This document shows positions 34,742 to 43,393 of a stretch of 64,000 nt of DNA, one piece after another. This DNA is from an uncultured Flavobacteriaceae bacterium (GTDB taxonomy: Bacteria > Bacteroidota > Bacteroidia > Flavobacteriales > Flavobacteriaceae): NCBI GenBank assembly GCA_934675205.1, contig CAKUPQ010000002.1, positions 620,001-684,000 on the forward strand, written 5' to 3'. The notes under the pieces were generated by a model. That model did no database searches. It worked only from the letters and a program-made list of their open reading frames with translations, and was not told the DNA's origin. Position 1 is the stretch's first letter, and each line of letters begins with the position of its first letter. A program made the position numbers and the translations under genes.

Positions 34742-35245
34742 CTAATCTAAAAGCTGAACAGAATCGTTGTTTAGATTCAAAACTCCCATAACTGCATTGA
34801 TATCCGAAGTATTGATTCCGTCCAAAGAAAAATATCCGGGTACAATCACAATTCGGAATGTTTTATTAATTCGGTACATATCAGGCAATGAAGCAGGATT
34901 CAAATTCGTGTCTAAATAAATCTGAATATCATTTCTTGTAAAATCAAAGAAATAACGCAAATCTCCTCCATCTAAATAATACTGAACCGGAAGTGAACTC
35001 CAAATATCATTTCCGTTGTAAATCCCTGCAAGTTCGTAAACCAAAACCACATCAGAACTATATATAGCAGGAGTCAGAGGAACATTAATAGTATAATTAT
35101 CAGTAGAAGTAAATGATGAGGTTATTTCAAACACCTCACTCGCAGGACCGGGAACACCTTGTGGACCTCTCGGACCTTCAGGTCCTGTACAACTTTGCAG
35201 CACAACTGCTGTAAAAACAGATAAAATAAAGACAATTTTTTTCAT
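34742..35245 (-). CDS. Lipoprotein with short collagen-like segment
   Basis: 167 residues. A lipoprotein signal (KIVFILSVFTAVVLQSC) is directly followed by GPEGPRGPQGVPGP, four to five Gly-X-Y triplets, then a beta-rich domain (SSFTSTDNYTINVPLTPAIY, VLVYELAGIYNGNDIW). Small lipoproteins of this design recur in Flavobacteriia. The triplet run is too short for a stable triple helix by itself. Envelope-anchored; function unknown. Confidence 0.8.
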   Translation of the reverse strand: MKKIVFILSVFTAVVLQSCTGPEGPRGPQGVPGPASEVFEITSSFTSTDNYTINVPLTPAIYSSDVVLVYELAGIYNGNDIWSSLPVQYYLDGGDLRYFFDFTRNDIQIYLDTNLNPASLPDMYRINKTFRIVIVPGYFSLDGINTSDINAVMGVLNLNNDSVQLLD

Positions 35246-35383
35246 ATAAAGTAAATGTTTAATTGTTGAATCGTTGATTTGTTAAATCGAAAGGCAATAA
35301 TTGAGCCAAAAAACATCAGGCTTATTCTAATTTATTTTTCAAAACTTGTAATAGTCTGATTTCAAAATGTTTCATCTTTTTTT

Positions 35384-35420
35384 AGATTGCTTCACTTTAT
35401 TTCTCTACGTTCGCAATGAC
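35384..35420. repeat. Possible dispersed intergenic element
   Basis: GATTGCTTC near 35385 and TTCGCAATGAC near 35410 resemble the ends of short repetitive elements seen in intergenic DNA of many bacteria; ATTGC and GCAAT form the arms. Only one copy is in the window, so its repetitive nature cannot be shown here. Confidence 0.3.
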
Positions 35421-35449
35421 ACTCGACACCCAGCATCAAACATCCAACA

Positions 35450-37093
35450 TCAAACCTGTATCACTCCCAAGTTAAACTGCTTTTCAATAGGAGCGTGATT
35501 AGCGGCTTCGATTCCCATAGAAATCCATTTTCGGGTATCTAAAGGGTCGATAATTCCATCAGTCCACAATCGTGCTGCTGCATAATACGGAGAAACCTGT
35601 GCATCGTATTTCGCTTTGATTTTATCAAAAAGCTCCGCTTCTTTTTCGGGAGTAAGTGCTTCTCCTTTTGCTTTAAGCGAAGATGCCTCAATCTGTAACA
35701 AAACTTTTGCAGCCTGTGCTCCTCCCATAACAGCCAATTCTGCACTTGGCCAGGCAAAAATCAATCGAGGGTCATAGGCTTTTCCACACATTGCATAGTT
35801 TCCTGCTCCGTAGGAATTTCCGACTACAACCGTAAATTTCGGAACGACTGAATTTGAAACCGCATTCACCATTTTAGCTCCGTCTTTGATGATTCCTCCG
35901 TGTTCGGATTTACTTCCAACCATAAATCCTGTAACATCCTGCAAAAATACCAACGGAATTTTTTTCTGATTACAATTGGCTATAAAACGGGTTGCTTTAT
36001 CTGCACTATCCGAATAAATCACTCCTCCGAACTGCATTTCGCTCGGTTTGGTTTTCGCTCCCGTAGTTTTTACGACTTTTCTTTGATTGGCAATGATTCC
36101 CACAGCCCAACCGTCAATTCTGGCATAAGCGGTAATTATGGTTTGCCCGTAACCTGCTTTGTATTCGTCAAACTCGGAATTATCGACCAAACGCTTGATA
36201 ATTTCGTACATATCATACTGTTCGGTTCTTGATTTTGGTAAAATTCCGTAGATTTCTTTTTCGTCCAAAGTCGGTTTTTGAGGTTCAACTCGGTTATATC
36301 CCGCTTTATCAAAATCTCCGATTTTTCCGACTATACTTTTAATTCTATCCAAAGCATCTTTGTCGTCTTTTGCTTTAAAATCGGTTACTCCCGAAATTTC
36401 GCAATGTGTAGTTGCTCCTCCAAGTGTTTCGTTATCAATACTTTCTCCGATTGCAGCTTTCACCAAATAACTTCCTGCCAAAAATATGCTTCCTGTTTTA
36501 TCGACAATCAGAGCCTCATCACTCATAATCGGAAGATAAGCCCCTCCTGCCACACAACTTCCCATAACAGCTGCAATTTGGGTGATTCCCATACTACTCA
36601 TAATGGCATTATTTCGGAAAATCCGTCCGAAATGTTCTTTATCAGGAAAAATTTCGTCCTGCATAGGCAAATACACTCCTGCACTATCCACTAAATAAAT
36701 AATCGGAAGTTTATTTTCTATCGAAATTTCTTGTGCTCTTAAATTCTTTTTCCCTGTAATCGGAAACCACGCACCTGCTTTTACCGTAGCGTCATTAGCT
36801 ACTACAATTACTTGTTTGCCAGAAACATATCCGATTTTTACAACCACTCCTCCACTTGGACAACCTCCGTGTTCCTGATACATTCCCTCTCCTGCAAAAG
36901 CTCCGATTTCGATACTTTGTGCTCCTTTATCCAAAAGGTAATCAATGCGTTCACGAGCAGTCATTTTTCCTTCGGAATGGAGTTTTTCAATGCGTTTTTC
37001 TCCTCCTCCTTTGCTTACTTTAGCAAATCTTTTTCGTAAATCTGAAACTAATAATTTGTTGTAATCTTCGTTTATGTTGAAATTGATGTCCAT
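35450..37093 (-). CDS. Acyl-CoA carboxylase, carboxyltransferase (beta) subunit
   Basis: 547 residues, full-length two-domain crotonase-fold carboxyltransferase. N-domain: RERIDYLLDKGAQSIEIGAF and GGVVVKIGYVSGKQVIVVAN; oxyanion-type glycines in SCVAGGAYLPIMSDEALIVD. C-domain: GIIANQRKV, VFLQDVTGFMVGSKSEHGGI and GNSYGAGNYAMCGKAYDPRL. Carboxylates propionyl-, methylcrotonyl- or another acyl-CoA together with a biotin-carrying alpha subunit that is not encoded here. The specific substrate cannot be fixed; odd-chain or leucine catabolism is likely. Confidence 0.92.
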   Translation of the reverse strand: MDINFNINEDYNKLLVSDLRKRFAKVSKGGGEKRIEKLHSEGKMTARERIDYLLDKGAQSIEIGAFAGEGMYQEHGGCPSGGVVVKIGYVSGKQVIVVANDATVKAGAWFPITGKKNLRAQEISIENKLPIIYLVDSAGVYLPMQDEIFPDKEHFGRIFRNNAIMSSMGITQIAAVMGSCVAGGAYLPIMSDEALIVDKTGSIFLAGSYLVKAAIGESIDNETLGGATTHCEISGVTDFKAKDDKDALDRIKSIVGKIGDFDKAGYNRVEPQKPTLDEKEIYGILPKSRTEQYDMYEIIKRLVDNSEFDEYKAGYGQTIITAYARIDGWAVGIIANQRKVVKTTGAKTKPSEMQFGGVIYSDSADKATRFIANCNQKKIPLVFLQDVTGFMVGSKSEHGGIIKDGAKMVNAVSNSVVPKFTVVVGNSYGAGNYAMCGKAYDPRLIFAWPSAELAVMGGAQAAKVLLQIEASSLKAKGEALTPEKEAELFDKIKAKYDAQVSPYYAAARLWTDGIIDPLDTRKWISMGIEAANHAPIEKQFNLGVIQV

Positions 37094-37128
37094 TTGGTTA
37101 TTGGTTAATGATTATTGGTTATTGGTTA
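37094..37128 (+). repeat. Direct repeat of a 14-mer
   Basis: TTGGTTATTGGTTA occurs at 37094-37107 and 37115-37128, upstream of the carboxylase gene. Simple repeat, no function seen. Confidence 0.5.
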
Positions 37129-37184
37129 GTTTTAGGTTTAAAAGTTCAGGGTTTCGACTGAAAACTGAGACTGAAAACTGAAAA

Positions 37185-38183
37185 CTAAATTTCTACTCCG
37201 TATCCTCCGACATAATATTCTTCCAAAGTAAAAGAAGTATTTGTATTGCCGAAAGTTACACTTTTGAGTGTTATATGATGAATGTATCCTACCAAATCTC
37301 CTGTAATTTCGTCAAAAACTGCTTCGGTTTCGACTTCAATAATACCTGTTGTTCCATCTTCTGTTGTTTCTCCGTTTTGTGCATACCATTCCTCAACAAT
37401 ATTTGGAGAAGTCTGCGGAATAGCCGAACAAAAATAGGCTCCCGTTACATTATTGTCAAAAACCTTATAAATAATAGGATTCGTAACCGAATTGATAAGT
37501 CTTGTTCTGGGAGTTCCGTTCGTTATTTCATTCGGAAACAAATCTTGGTCTAAATCCATTACCAAAGCCTCTCTTAAATTGAGTTTATACAACAAAGTGT
37601 TAGCAGGGTTTGTCGGGCAATTATTAACAACATCTGTGAAATTAAATTTTATCAAATTTGGAGTCGTATAATTTCCGAATACAAGCTCTTCATACACCAT
37701 TTGGCTATTGCCTTTTTTGAAGATGGCATCTTTTATCACAATATGATGTGTATAACCCGAAATTCCGAGTATTCCTCCGTTTTGAGTATCAGGATTGGCA
37801 ACCGTAGTGATCTCAACCGTAGCTCCTGCAATTGCTGTCCATTCGTCTGTAACTTGTGGTTCGGAAACCGGAAAATCCGAACATAAAATTGAGTTGTTTA
37901 TCGCTCCGTTATACAATCTGTAAACCAATTTATCACTCGCATTCAAAGTGTAAATTCTTGGGGTAATATCTCCGTTTTCGTCAATCGTCTCGAAGTTTAT
38001 AAAATTATTCAACGGAATATCCAAAATCAAAGCCTCATTCTGATTTACATTATATATAAATGTGTTGTTAGAGCATTTGCTCACACTCAATGAAGTAAAG
38101 TTAAAGTTTGTTACCGACATATCTCCGTCATCACAACCCGATAACAATAAAACCAAACTAATAAAACCTATAATGTGTTTCAT
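37185..38183 (-). CDS. Lipoprotein with two internally duplicated domains
   Basis: 332 residues, lipoprotein signal (HIIGFISLVLLLSGC). The mature part consists of two repeats of about 145 residues. Equivalent blocks are NFNFTSLSVSKCSNNTFIYN / KFNFTDVVNNCPTNPANTLLYKL; NEALILDIPLN / REALVMDLDQD; DKLVYRLYNGAINNSILCSD / NPIIYKVFDNNVTGAYFCSA; and GISGYTHHIVIKDAIF / DLVGYIHHITLKSVTF. A cysteine pair is conserved in each. Not a family I recognise; surface or periplasmic binding is a guess. Confidence 0.75.
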   Translation of the reverse strand: MKHIIGFISLVLLLSGCDDGDMSVTNFNFTSLSVSKCSNNTFIYNVNQNEALILDIPLNNFINFETIDENGDITPRIYTLNASDKLVYRLYNGAINNSILCSDFPVSEPQVTDEWTAIAGATVEITTVANPDTQNGGILGISGYTHHIVIKDAIFKKGNSQMVYEELVFGNYTTPNLIKFNFTDVVNNCPTNPANTLLYKLNLREALVMDLDQDLFPNEITNGTPRTRLINSVTNPIIYKVFDNNVTGAYFCSAIPQTSPNIVEEWYAQNGETTEDGTTGIIEVETEAVFDEITGDLVGYIHHITLKSVTFGNTNTSFTLEEYYVGGYGVEI

Positions 38184-38280
38184 AAAAATAAAATTTGAAC
38201 AAAAGTAACCTTTTTTGTAGAGAATATAAAATAGAGAATAGAGAATAGATTTTATAAAAAAATTATGTAGCTTTGACTTT

Positions 38281-39207
38281 ATGAAGATAGAACAGAATTT
38301 CGAAAAGGTTGCGGCTTTTCAGAACTTGGAACTTTTGGCTAATCAGGTTGTGGAGGGTTTTATTTCAGGAATGCACAAAAGTCCGTTTCACGGATTTTCG
38401 GCCGAATTTGCCGAACATAAAATTTACAACACAGGTGAAAGTACCAAAAATATTGATTGGAAGCTCTTTGCCCGAACCGATAGATTATATACCAAACGAT
38501 TTGAGGAAGAAACCAATTTGAGATGTCATCTGATTTTGGATAATTCGTCTTCGATGCACTATCCGAAATTACAGGAAGACGAGCCTTTTTATAAAAACAA
38601 AATCGGTTTTTCGGTTTTGGCATCTGCTGTTTTGATGAATTTATTAAAAAAACAACGAGATGCTTTCGGATTGAGTATTTATTCGGATACGTATGAATAT
38701 TACACCTCCGAAAAAGGAAGCGAAAGACATCACAGAATGTTACTGAACACGCTGGAAAATATTACCGTTCCTACCACTCAAAAAAAATCGACCAATACAG
38801 TTGAATTTTTACATCAAATTGCCGAAAAGATTCACAGACGTTCGATGATTGTGCTGTTTACAGATATGTTTCAGAATCAAGACGAAGAAGAGCTTTTTAG
38901 AGCTTTGCAACACCTGAAACACAACAAACACAAAGTAATTGTTTTTCACGTTTACAGCAAAAAACACGAACTGAATTTCGAGTTTAGCAATACTCCCAAA
39001 AAATTCATTGATTTGGAAAGCGGAGAAGAAATAAACCTGTTTGCAGAGAATATTCAGGAGGAATACAACAAAACTGTCAAAAATTATTTTGACAAGATTT
39101 CGCTTATCTGCTCGCAATACCGAATCAAATATGTTCCTGTAGCTGTGGAAGATAGCTTTGACAAAATAATGCTTACGTATTTAACCGAAAAACAAATATT
39201 TGGGTAA
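38281..39207 (+). CDS. DUF58 domain protein
   Basis: 308 residues. The DUF58 signature GESTKNIDWKLFARTDRLYT, then RFEEETNLRCHLILDNSSSM with a VWA-type metal site (DNSSS). SMIVLFTDMFQNQDEEELFR provides the second part of the VWA fold. DUF58 proteins usually act with MoxR AAA+ ATPases and BatA-like proteins in envelope stress or chaperone roles; no moxR gene is beside it here. A -7 element TAGCTTTG at 38268-38275 is just 6 bp before the ATG, implying an almost leaderless transcript. Confidence 0.9.
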   Translation: MKIEQNFEKVAAFQNLELLANQVVEGFISGMHKSPFHGFSAEFAEHKIYNTGESTKNIDWKLFARTDRLYTKRFEEETNLRCHLILDNSSSMHYPKLQEDEPFYKNKIGFSVLASAVLMNLLKKQRDAFGLSIYSDTYEYYTSEKGSERHHRMLLNTLENITVPTTQKKSTNTVEFLHQIAEKIHRRSMIVLFTDMFQNQDEEELFRALQHLKHNKHKVIVFHVYSKKHELNFEFSNTPKKFIDLESGEEINLFAENIQEEYNKTVKNYFDKISLICSQYRIKYVPVAVEDSFDKIMLTYLTEKQIFG

Positions 39208-39213
39208 AAACAA

Positions 39214-40929
39214 TTACGAATTTGTTTTTTTCTTCTTTCTTTTCAGTAAATAATCTACAACAAAATATCCTGCTAAAACAATTAAAAACCAACGGAAATA
39301 GGACTTTGGTTCTCCATCTCCTCCAACGGTTGTGAAAACCCTGTCCCAACGTACTTTTTTGTTTAAGGAATCATAGCTAAACCAAATAAACACAGGTTTT
39401 CCGACAATATGGTCTGCAGGAACATAGCCCCACATTCTGCTGTCTTCCGAATTGTGTCGGTTATCTCCCATCATCCAGTAATAATCTTGTTTGAAAGTAT
39501 AAGATGTAACCAATTCTCTATTAATATAAATATCATTTCCTGTTACCATTAGTTGATTTCCTTCGTATTCACGAATGATGTCTTTATAAAAAGGCAACGT
39601 TTCTTGGTTCAACTCAACTGTTGCTCCTTTTTTCGGAATATAAATCGGCCCGAAATTATCTACACTCCAATTTTTGGTATGAGGAAAAATCTCATCTGTT
39701 TCTGCAAATTCTATCCGAACAACTTCTGCTCCTAAATCTGTTTTAAGTTGTTCCGCTTGTTGAACAGTAACAAATGCTTTTAATCCGTATCGCTTAATCT
39801 CCAAACGCTCCATTACTCCCGAATTATCTATATAACCGACAGCATATACATTTATCGAATCTCTACTTTGTTCTTGTAAACTAACTCTGTTTTGTGGATT
39901 TGCAAAATAATTTTTAACCGCAAGATCGTCCCAAAGATTAGATTTAATAGTATAGAAAAAAGCTCTCGGTTCTATGTCATAGCGAGTCAAATTCATCGGA
40001 ATATCTTCCTTGAATAGTACATCAGAAAAATACATCGGTTTTGCCCTGTCAGACAATATCAATAATTCACCATTAACATACAAATCTCCGTTACGTCCTT
40101 CAATCAAATCCCCTGCTGTCCCTACACAACGCTTAACATAATTTGATTTTTTATCAATCGGTTTTCGGATATTCATTGCTGTTTTATCTCCAAAATATCG
40201 AATCGTATCTACAGGCCAGTTGAAAACCACAATATCATTTTTCTTAACTTCATCAAACCCCCAAAGACGGAAAGACGGAATTTGTGGTTTTTTGAGATAT
40301 GATCTATAACGATTGATTCCTTTAGGAAGTCCTTCATACGAAGTAGGAATAAGCGGAATAGTATCGTGAACCATTGGTAGAGCAACTGCTGTCATCGGAG
40401 TTCTTGCTCCATAATTTACCTTACTTACCAATAGAAAATCTCCAATCAAAAGTGTTTTTTCGAGTGAACCTGTCGGAATTACAAACGGTTGGATAAAATA
40501 GGTATGGATAACAGTTGCTACAATCACAGCAAAAACAATCGAACTCACAAAATCAGCTACTCCGTTTGCAGGTTTCAGACTTCTGTCTTCGATATACGTT
40601 AGTTTGTTGATTTCTACATAATTCAGATAATAAATATAAAGTCCTAACGTAAGTACAACCAACCAAGTGTCAATGGTTTTATTTTTTCCGAAACTGCGAA
40701 TGGTTTCAACCCAAACTACAGGAAACATCAGTAAATTCACAATCGGAACGAAAAGCAAAAAAACATACCATTTCGGTCGGTTGATAATTTTCATCAGAAC
40801 GATTCCGTTGTAAATCGGAATAAGTGCTTCCCAAGATTTTCTACCTGCTTTTTGGTATAATTTCCAAGTTCCCAAAAAGTGAACAACCTGAATAATCAGA
40901 AAAAATATAGCCCAACCTGTTAATGACAT
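39214..40929 (-). CDS. lepB: Signal peptidase I, long Bacteroidota type
   Basis: 571 residues, about twice the E. coli catalytic region, because of N-terminal membrane segments (residues about 5-110, including KSWEALIPIYNGIVLMKII) and a long insert between catalytic boxes. Catalytic Ser is in PFVIPTGSLEKTLLIGDFL (usual form PSGSM; here PTGSL). The catalytic Lys is in YVKRCVGTAGDLIEGRNGDL. Box D/E is WMMGDNRHNSEDSRMWGYVP. Removes signal peptides from exported proteins. dapB lies upstream with a palindrome between, an order frequent in Flavobacteriia. Confidence 0.95.
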   Translation of the reverse strand: MSLTGWAIFFLIIQVVHFLGTWKLYQKAGRKSWEALIPIYNGIVLMKIINRPKWYVFLLFVPIVNLLMFPVVWVETIRSFGKNKTIDTWLVVLTLGLYIYYLNYVEINKLTYIEDRSLKPANGVADFVSSIVFAVIVATVIHTYFIQPFVIPTGSLEKTLLIGDFLLVSKVNYGARTPMTAVALPMVHDTIPLIPTSYEGLPKGINRYRSYLKKPQIPSFRLWGFDEVKKNDIVVFNWPVDTIRYFGDKTAMNIRKPIDKKSNYVKRCVGTAGDLIEGRNGDLYVNGELLILSDRAKPMYFSDVLFKEDIPMNLTRYDIEPRAFFYTIKSNLWDDLAVKNYFANPQNRVSLQEQSRDSINVYAVGYIDNSGVMERLEIKRYGLKAFVTVQQAEQLKTDLGAEVVRIEFAETDEIFPHTKNWSVDNFGPIYIPKKGATVELNQETLPFYKDIIREYEGNQLMVTGNDIYINRELVTSYTFKQDYYWMMGDNRHNSEDSRMWGYVPADHIVGKPVFIWFSYDSLNKKVRWDRVFTTVGGDGEPKSYFRWFLIVLAGYFVVDYLLKRKKKKTNS

Positions 40930-40947
40930 ACGTTTTTGTTTTTAGTT

Positions 40948-41035
40948 TAGCCACAGATGCACAGATAAAATATCTGAAATCTGTGTTTATTTTATTTATA
41001 AATTAATTCCACAAATATCTGTGCATCTGTGGCTA
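40948..41035. repeat. Intergenic palindrome with perfect 20-bp arms
   Basis: TAGCCACAGATGCACAGATA at 40948-40967 is exactly mirrored at 41016-41035, with the shorter pair ATCTGAAAT/... inside. Lies between dapB and lepB. Shares TAGCCACA and CACAGAT with other elements in the window. Confidence 0.75.
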
Positions 41036-41067
41036 TATCAAAATAAGTCTGCAAGATATTCAAAAAG

Positions 41068-41766
41068 TTACAAACCAAGCACGTCTTTCATCGTAAAAAT
41101 TCCTTTTTTTCCGATAATCCACTCCGAAGCCATTACTGCTCCGAGTGCAAAACCCTCTCTGGAATGGGCTGTATGCTTGATTTCGATTTCGTCAATTTCA
41201 GATTTATAGACAACCGTATGGGTTCCCGGAACATTTTCGATGCGTTTGGCTTCGATTCCGATGGTTTTGTCTTGTGTTTTTCCTAATTTCCAATCAGAAT
41301 AATCAGAATTGGCTATGATTTGATTAGCTAACGAAATAGCTGTTCCACTTGGAGCATCTAATTTTTGAGTATGATGAATTTCTTCCATTTCGACTGAATA
41401 ATCAGGGAATTTCTTCATCATTTCGGATAATTTTTCGTTGAGCAAAAAGAAAAGATTTACTCCCAAACTAAAGTTTGAACCATAAATAAAACTTCCGTTT
41501 TTTTCCTGACAAAGTTTGACCATTTCGTCATATTTTCCCAACCAACCTGTCGTTCCTGACACAATCGGAATTCCTCTGTTCAAACATTCCGAAATATGTG
41601 TAACTGCACTATCAGGAGCTGAAAAATCAATAGCAACATCAGCTTTTTCGAGTCCGTCAAAGTTGTCATCTATTGATTTTTTAAGGACAATTTCGTGTCC
41701 TCTTTGAACAGCAATTTTCTCAATTGCTTGTCCCATTTTTCCGTATCCTAAAAGTGCTATTTTCAT
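41068..41766 (-). CDS. dapB: 4-hydroxy-tetrahydrodipicolinate reductase
   Basis: Lysine and diaminopimelate pathway enzyme, 232 residues, the shorter Bacteroidota form. Nucleotide-binding MKIALLGYGKMGQAIEKIA, then IPIVSGTTGW, SNFSLGVNLFF, the catalytic EEIHHTQKLDAPSGTAISLA and the C-terminal HTAHSREGFALGA. Supplies DAP for peptidoglycan. Followed downstream (on the minus strand) by lepB. Confidence 0.96.
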   Translation of the reverse strand: MKIALLGYGKMGQAIEKIAVQRGHEIVLKKSIDDNFDGLEKADVAIDFSAPDSAVTHISECLNRGIPIVSGTTGWLGKYDEMVKLCQEKNGSFIYGSNFSLGVNLFFLLNEKLSEMMKKFPDYSVEMEEIHHTQKLDAPSGTAISLANQIIANSDYSDWKLGKTQDKTIGIEAKRIENVPGTHTVVYKSEIDEIEIKHTAHSREGFALGAVMASEWIIGKKGIFTMKDVLGL

Positions 41767-41803
41767 ATTTTTTTTTGCGAATTTACAGATTTGCGAATTT
41801 GCT

Positions 41804-42154
41804 TTATTCGTTGTGCAAAAACGCTTGTCTGTTGAGTAGTGTTTCTTCGTCTTCTACGTTGTTTTCGTCAGGAATACAACAATCCACAGGGCAAACAGCC
41901 GCACATTGAGGCTCTTCGTGGAAACCAAGACATTCGGTACATTTATCGGGAACGATATAATAAAAATCGTCTGAAATTGGTGTCTGAACTTCGTCTGCAT
42001 CGACTTCTTTTCCGTTCGGAAGAACGATTTTCCCTTTTAGTGATGTTCCGTCTTTGTATCTCCAGTCGTCTGCACCTTCGTAAATTGCATTATTCGGACA
42101 CTCGGGTTCACAAGCACCACAATTGATACAATCGTCTGTTATTATAATTGCCAT
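41804..42154 (-). CDS. 4Fe-4S dicluster ferredoxin
   Basis: 116 residues. Two cluster motifs: [12 protein letters not shown] near the N-terminus and [18 protein letters not shown], the second with an expanded loop between the second and third Cys. A further CC pair (VDCCIPD) lies after the second motif. Between them is an insertion typical of the Bacteroidota form. Soluble electron carrier. Divergent from an acyl-CoA reductase gene; the pair may be functionally linked. Confidence 0.93.
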   Translation of the reverse strand: MAIIITDDCINCGACEPECPNNAIYEGADDWRYKDGTSLKGKIVLPNGKEVDADEVQTPISDDFYYIVPDKCTECLGFHEEPQCAAVCPVDCCIPDENNVEDEETLLNRQAFLHNE

Positions 42155-42258
42155 TATTATTTTTGTTTAATGGTTTCAGGTTTAAAGTTTCAAGTTTTTG
42201 AGGAATTAAACCTATTTTTGTGCAAAATTACGAGCAAAACCATTCATAAACAAATATT

Positions 42259-43320
42259 ATGGTGTTAGAAAAAACAAAAAATGCATTTATAGAACTTGGT
42301 AAATTCTTATCACAATTCAAAGAGAATCAAAATATTAAAAATTCTGATGTTTTGTTTAATGATTTGTTTTTCGACGATTTTATGAATCTTATCGAAAATC
42401 AAAAGCATTATAATGGTTGGTTTACGGAAAGTGAAGTTAATTTTTCCGTTCAATCTTGGGCTGATGCCCTTACGGAAGAAAACCTTGACAAATGGCTCTC
42501 TGCTTATGATATACCCGAAAGAGAACCAAAAACTATCGGACTTATTTTGGCAGGAAATATTCCCCTTGTCGGATTTCACGATTTTTTAAGTGTGCTTATT
42601 TCAGGTCATAAAGCTCTTGTCAAAACGTCTTCAAACGATCAAAAATTACTTCCGTTTTTGGCTGAATATTTGATTAAAACTGAACTAACTTTAGAAAATA
42701 GAATCGAATTTACAGACGGAAAAATAGAGCAATTTGATGCCATTATAGCCACAGGAAGCAACAATACAGCTCGATATTTTGAATATTATTTTAAGGATAA
42801 ACCAAATATTATCCGAAAAAACCGAAATTCGGTTGCGGTTCTAAACGGAGAAGAATCCAAAGAAGATTTAATCGGTTTGGGGAAAGATATTTTTACCTAT
42901 TTCGGTTTGGGTTGCAGGAATGTTTCTAAACTTTTCGTCCCGAAAGACTATGATTTTGAGAAGTTTTTTAAGGCAATGTACGAATATCGAGAAATTATCA
43001 ACAATCAGAAATACATCAATAATTATGATTATAACAAGGCTGTTTTCTTGATGAGTAATTTTTTGGTTCTGGATAATGAATTTTTGGTTCTCAAAGAAGA
43101 TACTTCGTATTCCTCTCCTATTTCGGCTGTTTTTTACGAATATTATTCCGATTTGGAAACACTCAAAAACCGATTAAACCAAGATAACGAATTGATTCAA
43201 TGTATCGTAAGTAATAATCTGATTGGAAATTCGGTTGGATTCGGACAAACCCAACATCCCCAATTATGGGATTATGCCGATAATGTGGATACGATTGAGT
43301 TTTTGATTTCAATTTCATAA
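42259..43320 (+). CDS. Acyl-CoA reductase, LuxC family
   Basis: 353 residues. ALDH-like fold: GLILAGNIPLVGFHDFLSVL (nucleotide-binding), IIATGSNNTARYFEYYFKDK, then FGLGCRNVSKLFVPKDYDFE, which contains the catalytic cysteine, and SVGFGQTQHPQLWDYADN. LuxC-type enzymes reduce fatty acyl groups to aldehydes. No luxABDE genes are present, so this is the widespread non-luminescent version. Shares a promoter region with the divergent ferredoxin. Confidence 0.85.
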   Translation: MVLEKTKNAFIELGKFLSQFKENQNIKNSDVLFNDLFFDDFMNLIENQKHYNGWFTESEVNFSVQSWADALTEENLDKWLSAYDIPEREPKTIGLILAGNIPLVGFHDFLSVLISGHKALVKTSSNDQKLLPFLAEYLIKTELTLENRIEFTDGKIEQFDAIIATGSNNTARYFEYYFKDKPNIIRKNRNSVAVLNGEESKEDLIGLGKDIFTYFGLGCRNVSKLFVPKDYDFEKFFKAMYEYREIINNQKYINNYDYNKAVFLMSNFLVLDNEFLVLKEDTSYSSPISAVFYEYYSDLETLKNRLNQDNELIQCIVSNNLIGNSVGFGQTQHPQLWDYADNVDTIEFLISIS

Positions 43321-43342
43321 TAGGGCAATTTTTAAATTAAAA

Positions 43343-43370
43343 AACCTCCTCAAAATATTTTGAGGAGGTT
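43343..43370. terminator. Bidirectional terminator, perfect 28-bp palindrome
   Basis: AACCTCCTCAAAAT is followed directly by its reverse complement, between the convergent acyl-CoA reductase and giant surface protein genes. Confidence 0.85.
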
Positions 43371-43393
43371 TTCATTTCACATTTTTATTGGAT

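Noticed and set aside
34742-35245. Collagen-like protein as a phage tail fibre
   Set aside because: It has a lipoprotein signal and no phage genes are nearby.
42259-43320. Acyl-CoA reductase as part of a bioluminescence operon
   Set aside because: No luxA, luxB, luxD or luxE genes are nearby; LuxC-family reductases are widespread without luminescence.
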